A DNA stretch of 64,000 nucleotides from Deltaproteobacteria bacterium (lineage in GTDB: Bacteria > Myxococcota_A > Polyangia > JAAYKL01), in NCBI GenBank assembly GCA_016935665.1, contig JAFGQN010000234.1:20953-84952 (forward strand), in the 5' to 3' direction. Below, in pieces: positions 1 to 8,718 of the stretch (within the stretch, counting starts at the first letter, position 1; every line of letters begins with the position of its first letter). The notes under the pieces were generated by a model that did not search any database, was not told the DNA's origin, and was given only the letters and a program-made list of their open reading frames with translations. The position numbers and the translations under genes were made by a program.

Positions 1-1568
1 CCAAACCGTTCTGCGGTCTCTGAAAACATTCCACTCATATCCGTCACGCCGGATGTGTCCCAGTAGCTTATGTCAATGTTGAATTGGTTGGCATCCCCAA
101 ACATGTAGCTCATGGTGGTTACTTTAGATGTATCACGGAAGACGGAGTTATTGAATGATGAGGCATGCCAGAACATCTTTGCCATATTGATTACGTTGGA
201 AGTATCCCATGAGTACAGGGACGCATTAAAATTGTACGCATGCATGAACATCTTTTTCATATTTGTTACCGTCGACGTATTCCAGGCTTCAATGGACCTG
301 TTGAATGATTCTGCAAACCCAAACATTCCTTCCATATCTGTCACCCGGGATGTATCCCAGCTCTCGACGTTCCCATTGAATGTGGTTGCCCCGTGAAACA
401 TATATTTCATATTCGTTACATTGGATGTATCCCAATTCTCAATGTTGTAATTAAATGCGCTCGCTTTAAAAAACATAAAAGTCATATCGGTAATCGTGCG
501 GGTGTCCCATTCAGAAAAGCTTTTTTTGTTTGGCGCCAACGTTTCGCAAAAAGCAAAGGCTCCAGACAAACTGGTGGTTTCGGTCAGATTCGGCGTATCG
601 TCGGCATTGATTTGCAGATTTCGGCATCCTGCAAACTGCAAATCGGTAGAGCCCAGTTTAAAACCATTTCCCCATTGTTCAATTTCCACAATTTTCCGTT
701 CATCCCCGACGAAATTATTGGCGACAACATCCTCCCAAAACAATGTGTCAGCAAAGGCAGCGTATACATCGCCATCGTCATTCCAGATGTCTTCTACTGA
801 AACAGACTCTGGCAAAAAGCGCCAGCCTGTAATTGCCCCCCTGATGATTACGGTATAAACAGCCTCTTCATTGTAACGGGCATCATTGAGATACGAATGT
901 GTTTTTTCCGGTGCATCCCAGCGCTGAATCGTATCGGAGGTGCCATCGCCCCAATCCACTGTGAAATCATAGACACCATTTTTGACCAGCGGCAATTGAA
1001 TTCGTCCCGGCCCACTAGCTCCGGAATAGGACGGTTGCCATCTGGAAAGAAAAATGTTCATCGCTTCGTTATCCGTAGACGCTATAGATCCCGTATCGGT
1101 ATCGGATTCAGTGTCCGTTGGTATGCTGATTTCAGCAATCGTACTCGAACCGGAGTCCGTATCAAATTCTGTATCCGTACCGGCCAAATGTACGCCTGTA
1201 TCGAAAACAGAATCAGTACCAGTCCCTGTCCCTGTACCTGTACCTGTACCTGTACCTGTACCAGCACTCCCCGTATCTGTGTCTGCATCTGTAACTATAC
1301 CTGTATCTTTATCTGTATCGTTATCTGTTTGTGCACCTGTATCTGTTTCGGTTTGAAACCGGGTTTCGGGATAAAATTCGGACGCATAGTAGCAATTGAG
1401 ACTGATACACACTCCGGCTTTGCCGGATACCCGACAATCTTCATCAATGAGACAATCAGTGCCGTTGTCGATATTGCAACCTGCAAAACTGACAAAAAAG
1501 AAAATTAGAACAGGAGTAAACCCACATATCGAAATGGATTGTGTAAATCGTTTCTTTTCAAAACGCAT
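1..1568 (-). CDS. BspA-like (DUF285) repeat surface lipoprotein, 3' end outside window
   Basis: The gene starts at ATG 1568-1566 behind GAGGGGGG and stays open to the left edge, so its C-terminus is missing. Residues 1-31 form a lipoprotein signal (hydrophobic stretch ending FAGC, lipidated Cys about 31). A Cys-containing segment and a long Asp/Thr/Gly stalk follow to about residue 150, then a segment with VDWGDGTSD, then at least six repeats of about 25 residues of the type FN..(I/V)..WDTS.VT.M..MF. This repeat is the DUF285/BspA family seen in surface and adhesion proteins. One repeat lacks the usual Trp before DTS. Only one base separates it from the stop of the caspase-like gene upstream, so the two are almost certainly cotranscribed. 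Family assignment is firm; an adhesive or display role is inferred. Confidence 0.85.
   Translation of the reverse strand, partial: MRFEKKRFTQSISICGFTPVLIFFFVSFAGCNIDNGTDCLIDEDCRVSGKAGVCISLNCYYASEFYPETRFQTETDTGAQTDNDTDKDTGIVTDADTDTGSAGTGTGTGTGTGTGTGTDSVFDTGVHLAGTDTEFDTDSGSSTIAEISIPTDTESDTDTGSIASTDNEAMNIFLSRWQPSYSGASGPGRIQLPLVKNGVYDFTVDWGDGTSDTIQRWDAPEKTHSYLNDARYNEEAVYTVIIRGAITGWRFLPESVSVEDIWNDDGDVYAAFADTLFWEDVVANNFVGDERKIVEIEQWGNGFKLGSTDLQFAGCRNLQINADDTPNLTETTSLSGAFAFCETLAPNKKSFSEWDTRTITDMTFMFFKASAFNYNIENWDTSNVTNMKYMFHGATTFNGNVESWDTSRVTDMEGMFGFAESFNRSIEAWNTSTVTNMKKMFMHAYNFNASLYSWDTSNVINMAKMFWHASSFNNSVFRDTSKVTTMSYMFGDANQFNIDISYWDTSGVTDMSGMFSETAERF
1219..1262. repeat. Hexanucleotide tandem repeat (tacctg)n inside the BspA-like gene
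   Basis: About six near-perfect copies of a six-base unit (tgtacc/tgtccc) sit in the stalk of the BspA-like lipoprotein and encode alternating Thr-Gly. The unit is a multiple of three, so copy-number change would alter stalk length without breaking the frame. Confidence 0.8.
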
Positions 1569-1569
1569 A

Positions 1570-3270
1570 TCACCCCCCTCTGAAATAGACGGTCAGCGAA
1601 AGCCCTCCGGCAACATTCAATTTGTAGGTTGAATAAAGCGCCGCACCAGGCGCAACAAGGAATCCAAAACGGCTGGCAAGCTCAAAAAAGACGTGTCCCG
1701 TTTTGGGAAACAGGGCGCCCAATACGGCATTAAGACTGGCTTCCCATTTTTTGTCGATGTAGTTTTTTGGAAATTGTGGCTTTCCTCCAGTTAATTCAAA
1801 AAAATCATCGGCGCCAATTTCGGATTGTTCGAAGCGTTGCCAGATGTACCCCACACCGAGGTCACTTCCAACGTTCAATTCAAAGCTGTGAAACACCTTT
1901 TTTATGCCCGCAAACAGTCCACCTGCCGCCATATGAGCGGCATGGGGCGTATCGATGTGGTTCTTTCGCTGATCATACCCGTAAATAAGGCGCAACCCCA
2001 AATAAACGCGCTGCCAGTCGATTCGCAAGGGGATATATATGCGATGTCGAGGATGGAGCATTTTCCAATGCGTGAATGATCCTTCATACCCGGCGCCGGC
2101 AACCAGTGACGCCCGAGGGCGTATTGCGGTAACGGTAATGTTATCTTTGAAACCAATTCCCTTTGGAAACAGATTTTGGGAATATTGTCCCTTTTCCACG
2201 GCAGGCGGAATTTCTGGAAGCGAGTGGATATAAAGGGTCTCGTTTTTCTTTAGCGACAGCTGCGTGCGTTCGGTTTGCCTGCCTCCGAATACATAGAATT
2301 GCGCCGAGCCTGGAAAAACATCAATCCTCTTTTTCTTTCCTGCCTGTTTCTCGAACACTTTTACGAGATGACCATCTGAATATGAAAGGGCAAATGTCCC
2401 TTGAAGCTGTGGAGACAGCACCAGAGTGGCATTTGGCTGGGACGGGAAACTGAAATATACGGGCGCTTTGGAACGTAACTTTGAAACAAACTGTTCCGGT
2501 GTCTGGCGCTTATTATGCTTCATGGTGTACGCAATTGTTTTTGTACGCGCATAATTCCATATCTGATCAAGGGTAATTCCTGGACCGTCTCTTTGGGCAT
2601 CGTTCAGCGCTTCAATGAAGAAGTGGGTAAAAACACCGCCTTTTTCCACATCTTCAAAGCTGGGCTCATTGGCGCCACTCGACACAAACCAAATGCTGCC
2701 TTTGGCTGAAAGGATCTGCTCAGGCATGTTTGGCGCGAAGTTGACTCCCAGAGTGGGGCGAATGCCCTTTTTCTTTAGGATGTCATCGAAACTGCCAGCG
2801 TAGCAGGCGTCAAATACACCTACCGAAAAATCGGCATCCACGTTGTTAAACAGCGCAGCGATTTGGCGCGCATTCATGGCGCCATCCGACAGAAGCAATT
2901 TGCCGGCGATACCATGCCCAGTGAAGTACAAAAGAAAAATGGATTCAGAGTCTTGAAACAATTCCGCATCTTTTTTCCGCTGTTCGGCGAGCGCCTTGAA
3001 GGCGGCGACAACACTGGCCCGATTCGTGTTGAGCAGGAGTTTCGTACGTTTTGGGGAGCTGTCGAAATTGGCCAGCTGTATCAAACGCTCTGTCAGCCGT
3101 TTTGCTTCCCGTTCAGCATGCAAAAGGGGAGCAAATGGCTGCTTCCCCTTTGAATCTACACCGATATTATTACCAATTACAATTGTATACCGCAACGTGA
3201 CTGCCTGTGTCGGAGATGCGGCGAACAGAATTATCAATTTAAAAAAAAATGCGATGGTTTCTTTTTTCAT
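1570..3270 (-). CDS. Exported caspase-like (peptidase C14) protein with barrel-like C-terminal domain
   Basis: 566 residues. Residues 1-23 look like a Sec signal peptide ending PTQA. About 25-275 form a caspase/metacaspase p20-like fold with both catalytic residues visible: His119 in LLYFTGHG and Cys156 in FDACYAGSF. A short beta-rich linker follows. From about residue 385 to the end there are alternating amphipathic strands such as YLGLRLIYGY, FELNVGSDLGVGYIW and GLSLTVYF, resembling a small outer-membrane barrel. Family knowledge: bacterial C14 homologues cleave after Arg/Lys or Asp and are usually cytoplasmic or fused to sensor repeats. Export plus a possible membrane anchor would place this protease at the cell envelope. 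It is the first gene of a pair with the BspA-like lipoprotein. The protease call is strong; the barrel is inference from strand pattern. Confidence 0.85.
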   Translation of the reverse strand: MKKETIAFFFKLIILFAASPTQAVTLRYTIVIGNNIGVDSKGKQPFAPLLHAEREAKRLTERLIQLANFDSSPKRTKLLLNTNRASVVAAFKALAEQRKKDAELFQDSESIFLLYFTGHGIAGKLLLSDGAMNARQIAALFNNVDADFSVGVFDACYAGSFDDILKKKGIRPTLGVNFAPNMPEQILSAKGSIWFVSSGANEPSFEDVEKGGVFTHFFIEALNDAQRDGPGITLDQIWNYARTKTIAYTMKHNKRQTPEQFVSKLRSKAPVYFSFPSQPNATLVLSPQLQGTFALSYSDGHLVKVFEKQAGKKKRIDVFPGSAQFYVFGGRQTERTQLSLKKNETLYIHSLPEIPPAVEKGQYSQNLFPKGIGFKDNITVTAIRPRASLVAGAGYEGSFTHWKMLHPRHRIYIPLRIDWQRVYLGLRLIYGYDQRKNHIDTPHAAHMAAGGLFAGIKKVFHSFELNVGSDLGVGYIWQRFEQSEIGADDFFELTGGKPQFPKNYIDKKWEASLNAVLGALFPKTGHVFFELASRFGFLVAPGAALYSTYKLNVAGGLSLTVYFRGG

Positions 3271-3598
3271 AAGATTACGTATGATAGATAAACGCGAGTG
3301 CAGCCTGCACTTCTCGTAGGCAAAATTGCCCAGTTAACAGTCGCGTGTGAATATTGAATGCGTACATAGCACTCAAAAAAAAAATGCATCATAAATTATG
3401 ATTCTAATCAGGCTTTGCGAAAGGCCCCTGTTTCAACCCCATCGAAGCACCGCGTCATTCTCCAGCAAAACTCGCGGCTACTTACACTCCCGATATTTCG
3501 CTCCCTGCGGCGGCAATCCATACGCCTGTGTTTGAACACACTTCACCCCTGTAATTTTTCCGCTTGTCAGCAACCCTTTGCACCATTACATACAAATC
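3271..3598. other. Divergent intergenic region
   Basis: 328 bases between the starts of the caspase-like gene (minus) and the DciA-like gene (plus). It should carry both promoters. I see A/T-rich stretches near 3240-3260 and 3375-3400 but no confident -35/-10 pair, RNA or repeat. Confidence 0.4.
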
Positions 3599-4111
3599 AT
3601 GAACCGTCGCAAGTACAAACGCCTAAAAACGCCCATGTCCTCCCTTTCACAGGAACTCACCTCCACGCTGCGCACCATGGGGGAAGGCGCCCGCTTTATC
3701 CATCCCGAAATATGGGCCCGCTGGTTTCAGATTGCCGGAGAGCAGCTTTACCAGAAAACCTTCCCCAGAATGTTTAAAGACAGCGTTCTCACCATCGCCG
3801 TTACCAATTCCACCTGGATGCACCAGTTGAGCTTTATGCGACCGCAATTGCTGGATCGGTTGGCGGAGGAAGTGGGCCCCAATGTGGTTAAAGAGATTCG
3901 CTTTGTGCTGGATACGAGTGTGGGGAAAAACAGGCGGGTCACGGAGCGCGTTCAGTACACGCCGCTTCCCAAAGCGGATCCGGAACGCATTTCAAACGAG
4001 TTGCGCGATGCGGCGGACAAAATCGACGACCCGGAATTGGCACTGCTCATCAAACGCGCGGCCAGCAGGTACGACAAACAGCGACGATTCACCCAACGGG
4101 AGGAACCATGA
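3599..4111 (+). CDS. DciA-like DUF721 protein (replicative helicase loader type)
   Basis: 170 residues from ATG 3599; an in-frame TTG lies at 3578 and another ATG at 3635, and none has a clear ribosome site. About residues 20-100 match the DUF721/DciA pattern: a helical start, then IW..W..IAG..L...T.P..F.. D.VL.I.V..S.W...L..M...LL..L, with the typical Trp-containing helix TWMHQLSFMRPQLLDRLAE. DciA is the ancestral bacterial loader or operator of the DnaB helicase; many DUF721 proteins are untested, so the function is family-level inference. The C-terminal 60 residues are charged and probably disordered. Its stop overlaps an ATG (ATGA), suggesting translational coupling to a very short downstream frame. 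Confidence 0.75.
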   Translation: MNRRKYKRLKTPMSSLSQELTSTLRTMGEGARFIHPEIWARWFQIAGEQLYQKTFPRMFKDSVLTIAVTNSTWMHQLSFMRPQLLDRLAEEVGPNVVKEIRFVLDTSVGKNRRVTERVQYTPLPKADPERISNELRDAADKIDDPELALLIKRAASRYDKQRRFTQREEP

Positions 4112-4271
4112 AAACCGCGTGGATTACAGGCATTTCAAAGGTCTGGAGCGGTTTATGGCGCAAAGGTATTTACAGAACAACTGGGAGGGACTGATCTATG
4201 ACACCCAGCACAAGTTGCTGTCGCTGGAAAGCGGATTACATCAGGATGTTCGGGAATTGTCGTTCAGGTGA
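4108..4271 (+). other. Possible micro-ORFs after the DciA-like gene
   Basis: Two overlapping small frames are open here. One starts in the ATGA overlap at 4108 and encodes 28 residues (to 4194). The other starts at ATG 4155 and encodes 38 residues (to 4271) beginning MAQRYLQNNWEGLIYD, with a more protein-like composition. The second overlaps the end of the HD-GYP gene tail to tail by 31 bases. I recognise neither; at most one is likely real. Confidence 0.2.
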
Positions 4272-5707
4272 GGGGCAATGGACGCGGGTGCGCCTGTCTC
4301 TCTGCGCCCTTTTTCTTCGTGTTGTTTTGCACGAAAATGGTCTTCAAATCCAGCACTCTCGGCGACCAGCAAAAACAAATCCACGCAGTCCGGACAAAGC
4401 TGCGTTCCTCGCACCTGTTTAATCACCTGTAACGCCTTTTCAATAGACATTCCCTTACGATACGGTCTGTCGCTGGTGAGCGCATCGAACGTGTCGGCCA
4501 CCGATGTCAAACGGGCCCAGAACGGAATGGACTTTCCTGAAAGTCCTTCAGGATACCCTTTTCCATCCCATCTTTCGTGATGCGAGTATGGGATGGCCAG
4601 GATTCTATTCAGACTGGGAATGGATTCCAGAATGCGCCGGCCAATAACCGGGTGCTGTTTAATATGCTCAAACTCCGCTTCTTCGAGCAAATCGGGTTTT
4701 AAAAGAACACTGTCTCGAATGCCTATTTTTCCAATGTCATGCAACCTGCCGCCAATGGCCAACAAGTCGATATCTGCGCTATCGGCGCCAAAACATTGCA
4801 ACATATGCGTGGCCAGCCAGGATACCGATTCAGAATGCCCCCGGGTGTATGCATCCCTTGCTTCCAGCGCCGCCACCAGACTCGTAATCGAATTGACCAA
4901 CGCCCGCCGTTCGGCGTCCAGACGTTCGCGCTCCGTCAGAATAATTTTAAAATGGTCTGACAAAATGCGATCAATGAGCGGCACCAGTTGGCTCATACTG
5001 AACGGTTTGCTGATAAATGCCGCAGCACCATACTGAATCACACGCTGCACCGTGGCGGTATCCTCAGCGGCGGACATGGCAATAACAGGTGTGTGAAATA
5101 AACCGGGAACGGATTTGAGCCATTTGCAAAATGCAAACCCATCCATCTGAGGCATTTTTAAATCACACAGGATGAGATCCGGCGCCACTTCAACAACTAT
5201 CTCTTTCGCTTTGAGGCCATTTTCCGCCAACATCACTATAAAGGAATGTTTTAAAAGCCCCATCTCAAGGCTTCGGGCGATGGTTCTGGAATCCTCTATC
5301 ACCAGAATGCGTCGCTTGCGCACATGGATATACTTCCAAAGAATTTCGGTGACCGTGCTTAAGAGCAGACTCCTGGCATCCCGTTTACTGAGATACGCCG
5401 ATGCGCCCGCTTCAAAGCCGCTTTCCACATCGACGTCGGAATCAAATGTACTCACAATCACAATGGGAATATCCCGCGTCCTCGAATTGGCCTGAAGGGC
5501 CTGACACAGTTCAATCCCGTTCATTTCCGGCATGTCGACATCCGTAATCACAAGGCTGTATGGCGTCTGCATTGCCATTGACAACGCCTGCTGCCCATCG
5601 TTTGCGGAATGAATCTCGGCATTAAGCCCTTTGAGTAGTTCCAGGTGATGGGCACGAACCGTTGCGCTGTCGTCTACCACAAGTATTCTGGTTTTTTTGA
5701 GCATCAT
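4241..5707 (-). CDS. Response regulator with two receivers and an HD-GYP domain
   Basis: 488 residues. Receiver 1 (about 6-120) has VVDDS, the phospho-Asp in ITDVDMPE and the Lys in YLSKRD. Receiver 2 (about 132-250) has VIEDS, the Asp in ILCDLKMPQ and Lys in ISKPF. About 275-465 is an HD-GYP phosphodiesterase with RLHDIGKIGI and HHERWDGKGYPEGL, so the HD metal ligands and GYP signature are all present. Such proteins hydrolyse cyclic di-GMP (to pGpG or GMP) in the cytoplasm under phosphorelay control. Two intact receivers imply two inputs. No kinase lies next to it. The product call is firm, the substrate is by family. Confidence 0.92.
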   Translation of the reverse strand: MMLKKTRILVVDDSATVRAHHLELLKGLNAEIHSANDGQQALSMAMQTPYSLVITDVDMPEMNGIELCQALQANSRTRDIPIVIVSTFDSDVDVESGFEAGASAYLSKRDARSLLLSTVTEILWKYIHVRKRRILVIEDSRTIARSLEMGLLKHSFIVMLAENGLKAKEIVVEVAPDLILCDLKMPQMDGFAFCKWLKSVPGLFHTPVIAMSAAEDTATVQRVIQYGAAAFISKPFSMSQLVPLIDRILSDHFKIILTERERLDAERRALVNSITSLVAALEARDAYTRGHSESVSWLATHMLQCFGADSADIDLLAIGGRLHDIGKIGIRDSVLLKPDLLEEAEFEHIKQHPVIGRRILESIPSLNRILAIPYSHHERWDGKGYPEGLSGKSIPFWARLTSVADTFDALTSDRPYRKGMSIEKALQVIKQVRGTQLCPDCVDLFLLVAESAGFEDHFRAKQHEEKGRRETGAPASIAPHLNDNSRTS

Positions 5708-5980
5708 GTTCCTAACAAGCAGTTCGTCCGATAATCATGGACAACGGTCGAGACCAGTAAATCTTAACAGCTCGTTTCATGGAAAGCGGGCAGTTAAATC
5801 CCAACAATATCAAATATATTCCACCTATTTCACAAACTTCATTTTATTCAAGCATATTGGGCGTTTCCCTGCTTAGTATATGGAAAAAATCCTACCTAAT
5901 AAACTCGTGTTAGTCTTTTGTGGAAATAATTTTTTTCTCCGCTACAATCCTTTTTTTTGAATAAGGAACATTGAGAAACT

Positions 5981-7570
5981 TTGGCACACTTTAAGAAATT
6001 TTTGTCCCAACTTGTCGAACCGGCCGAGGGACAAGGCAGTTCTTTGGCTAATCTGATTTTCGATATTTTCATTATTTTTTGTATTCTGTTGTCCTGCACA
6101 CTGGTAGTAATAGAATTTTTCCATCCAGATTCAGTTGACTATTTTTTTCCTGTTGAAGCGGGACTGACCGCAATTTTTACAGCAGAGTATATTGCGCGGT
6201 GGTATTTGGCTCCCCATCGATTGCGCTATCCATTCCAGTGGCTCTCTCTGGTGGATTTGTTTGCACTGCTGCCATCCATACTACTTATTGTGAGCGATGT
6301 CTTTTTTGTTAGAATTGCGCGCACATTTCGAGTATTTCGTCTGCTTCGCCTGTTGCGACTAATGCGACTGGTACGACTAATTCGCTTTTCCGGTCTTATT
6401 TACCGATTTTATTTATACACACGCGTCCGCATTACTGCCTTTGGCTATCGTCATCGAGCACGTCCGCTGGCTGTTCTTTTCCTGTTTGCGGTTGCTGTTT
6501 GGATTTTCGGCGCCAATTTGCTCTATATAACAGAATCGGGTTCCACTGATAATCTCAGCCCTTTTGCCGAGTATTGGGAATCGTACTGGAATATCATCAT
6601 TGTACTGATGTCGGGCATTGAAGACAAAGAGCCGGTCTCTGTGCTGGGGCGAATTGAAATTTCTCTGATGCTGATTCTGGGCATTGTCATCGTGGGATAT
6701 CTCACCGGAGAAATCGTTTCTTTGCTGGTCCAAAAATGGCAGCGTGCCAATCTTGTTGCGTTGATGCCCCCCAGAAGCAATTTAAAAAATCACATTGTTA
6801 TTTTGGGAATCAATGAACGACTGACAAATGTTGTTAAGCAGGTGGATGCGGCTCTCGAAGGCGCCTGTTTTTTTCTCATCGTGGATGAAAAAGCGGATAC
6901 GCTGATGGCAATGGCGCCTCCGCTTCGTCAGAAGGTTTTCGCACTGGTTGGAAACCCGTCGGAAAAGAACGTATTAGACATGGCGCGCATCGACGATGCG
7001 GCGCGGATTGTTGTGTTGTCCGGGACTGCAGGTGACACTGAAACGAGTCAGGATATCGATAACCGGGCGCTCACGGTCACTCTGGCCGCCTGTTTGCGCG
7101 ACAGAGAAAGACACATACCCACAACTGTTGAGATTGTGGACAAATCCAATTTGAATTATGCTAAACACCTTCTAAATGTGGACTATGTGGTGGGGCAGCA
7201 GTTCGGCGAACGGCTTATCAGTCAGTGTGTCCGCCATCCAGGCGTTTCAGAAATCTACCATGAGCTGTTTACATTCACTGATGAGTCCAACGAAATCTAT
7301 TTTATTCAGGTACCTAAAAAGCTGATTGGGAAAACGGTCAAAGAAGCGCAGCTGTTCTTTTTGCAGTACGAAAAAGCGCCAATTACTTTACTGGCAATTC
7401 AAGTGATCCATGAAGATTGCGGAAGTCAAACACTTTGGTGCTGTCAGGAATCGGTTCGGCAGCGTTTTTTGGAGGGAACGGAAACGCTCATGGTCCTGGC
7501 GCTCAAATATCCAAAACTCAGTCGCGGGGAGCAGGATTTGTTTGATGGTACCTATTTGGCAAGGCATTAG
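5981..7570 (+). CDS. Voltage-sensor-type ion channel with C-terminal RCK domain and atypical pore
   Basis: 529 residues from TTG 5981; AAGGAA lies 12 bases upstream, so the start is moderately sure. Residues about 20-130 hold S1-S4; S4 (about 108-130) has Arg at nearly every third position (RTFRVFRLLRLLRLMRLVR), a textbook voltage sensor. S5, a pore loop and S6 follow to about 255. The pore reads VLMSGIEDKEP instead of TVGYG, so potassium selectivity cannot be assumed. About 268-420 is an RCK/TrkA-N Rossmann domain (HIVILGIN), followed by a TrkA-C-like part. The next gene, three bases on, supplies a second RCK-like protein. The arrangement recalls the tandem-RCK design of BK-type and CASTOR/POLLUX channels. 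Inner-membrane location; the conducted ion is unknown. Confidence 0.85.
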   Translation: MAHFKKFLSQLVEPAEGQGSSLANLIFDIFIIFCILLSCTLVVIEFFHPDSVDYFFPVEAGLTAIFTAEYIARWYLAPHRLRYPFQWLSLVDLFALLPSILLIVSDVFFVRIARTFRVFRLLRLLRLMRLVRLIRFSGLIYRFYLYTRVRITAFGYRHRARPLAVLFLFAVAVWIFGANLLYITESGSTDNLSPFAEYWESYWNIIIVLMSGIEDKEPVSVLGRIEISLMLILGIVIVGYLTGEIVSLLVQKWQRANLVALMPPRSNLKNHIVILGINERLTNVVKQVDAALEGACFFLIVDEKADTLMAMAPPLRQKVFALVGNPSEKNVLDMARIDDAARIVVLSGTAGDTETSQDIDNRALTVTLAACLRDRERHIPTTVEIVDKSNLNYAKHLLNVDYVVGQQFGERLISQCVRHPGVSEIYHELFTFTDESNEIYFIQVPKKLIGKTVKEAQLFFLQYEKAPITLLAIQVIHEDCGSQTLWCCQESVRQRFLEGTETLMVLALKYPKLSRGEQDLFDGTYLARH

Positions 7571-7573
7571 AAA

Positions 7574-8392
7574 ATGGAAAACAACACGGATGCTTTGAGT
7601 GAAAATGGGATGACTGTGTGCGAAGGATTCAGTCGAATTCCTGCACGACTTGAGAATCATATTGTCATTATCAATATCAATGAAAAATTGCCGGTAATTG
7701 TTGACGAAATATTTAATGGTTGGCGACATGACACCTACGCCGACATTGTTGTTTTCGTACAGGACCAGACGCTTTGGGACTCCAATCCCAGGTGGCACCC
7801 AAAAGTGAAATCGCCACATCGATTGTTTGTTGTCCAGGGATGCCCGGGCAATACGGACCAACTAAAATGTACCGGTGTGGATACCTGCCGAACAGCCGTC
7901 ATATTGGCGGACCCATCCCAGGGCCGTTTGAGTGATGCCAAAGGAACGCTCATTGCTCTGGCTATTGAACAGGTCAGCCCCGATGTACATACCGTCATTG
8001 AGGTTGTGTCATCTGGACATCGCGTCCACTTAAAAGGAACCGAAGTAAATGAAGCGGTTTGCATGGGGGAGTTGACCGAGGCGCTATTGGCGCAAAACGT
8101 TATTTCTCCCGGAGTGTTGAAAACCGTCGAAGAATTGATGGCGATTCACAATAACGCGCCTGGGTTTATGCTAAAGGAAATACCCGAGGCGATGGTGGGA
8201 ATGACGTATCGGGAAGCGGTGCTGAAAAGTATTGAAGAAGGATCCTCCTTCGTTATTTGTGGATATGAGAAAAATGCGCGCGAAGCCAACGGAATGTTGC
8301 TGATTCACCACCCCACCGTCAATCCGACCGGTGCGCTTAAAGATACAGTCCTCTGTGAAACAGATGCATTCGTGGTGCTTGACATGGATTGA
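7574..8392 (+). CDS. Stand-alone RCK (TrkA-N/TrkA-C-like) partner of the upstream channel
   Basis: 272 residues with no membrane segment. Residues about 20-45 read LENHIVIININEKLPVIV, the same strand-turn-helix as the start of the RCK domain in the channel (KNHIVILGINERLTNVV). A Rossmann-like fold runs to about 190, then a TrkA-C-like portion (MLKEIPEAMVGMTYREAVL). The glycine-rich nucleotide loop is replaced by NINEK, as in the channel (GINER), so ligand binding may differ from classic TrkA. The gene starts three bases after the channel stop without a strong ribosome site, so it is probably translationally coupled. Inference: it assembles with the channel's own RCK into a gating ring. Confidence 0.75.
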   Translation: MENNTDALSENGMTVCEGFSRIPARLENHIVIININEKLPVIVDEIFNGWRHDTYADIVVFVQDQTLWDSNPRWHPKVKSPHRLFVVQGCPGNTDQLKCTGVDTCRTAVILADPSQGRLSDAKGTLIALAIEQVSPDVHTVIEVVSSGHRVHLKGTEVNEAVCMGELTEALLAQNVISPGVLKTVEELMAIHNNAPGFMLKEIPEAMVGMTYREAVLKSIEEGSSFVICGYEKNAREANGMLLIHHPTVNPTGALKDTVLCETDAFVVLDMD

Positions 8393-8718
8393 TATCATCA
8401 AAAAGCGAACGATTGGGAAAAACGATGCCAACTTTTAAAACAGTACCTGGAAAAGAAAGTTCTCTGGAGCTTCTACTTTTTGAAGATGGTTTACAGCACC
8501 GCCCAGAGGCCATTGTTCAGAAAAAAATCAATCGCAAATCAAACAGATTCAAATCAATCGCCCTTCACCTCTTTCCATCCAAAGACTACAATAAACCAAT
8601 ACTTCATTTTTTTGCTTGTAGCAGATTCCAGATATGATATGTCTCGCCCCCTTTTGCGCGTCCTTTTCGCAGCATTAAATTTACACGGTATGACCGTTGA
8701 TTATCAGGAGAATGAAAA
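8393..8718. other. Intergenic region without a supported gene
   Basis: 326 bases. Frames of about 80 residues are open on the plus strand (8389-8637 and 8480-8722) but have no family resemblance, and the second overlaps the start of the next gene. TCAGGAG at 8705-8711 is the likely ribosome site of the SLOG-like gene. Confidence 0.4.

Noticed and set aside
1219..1262. Possible CRISPR-like array
   Set aside because: Contiguous six-base units without spacers inside a coding stalk; a microsatellite.
393..1508. Several open plus-strand frames of up to 203 residues
   Set aside because: They mirror the minus-strand BspA-like lipoprotein; the apparent VPVPVP and Cys-rich runs are the complement of its Thr-Gly/Asp stalk codons, and they lack ribosome sites and domain logic.
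1570..3270. Caspase as part of a known anti-phage system
   Set aside because: A signal peptide places it outside the cytoplasm and no CRISPR, CBASS, Avs or gasdermin gene is adjacent.
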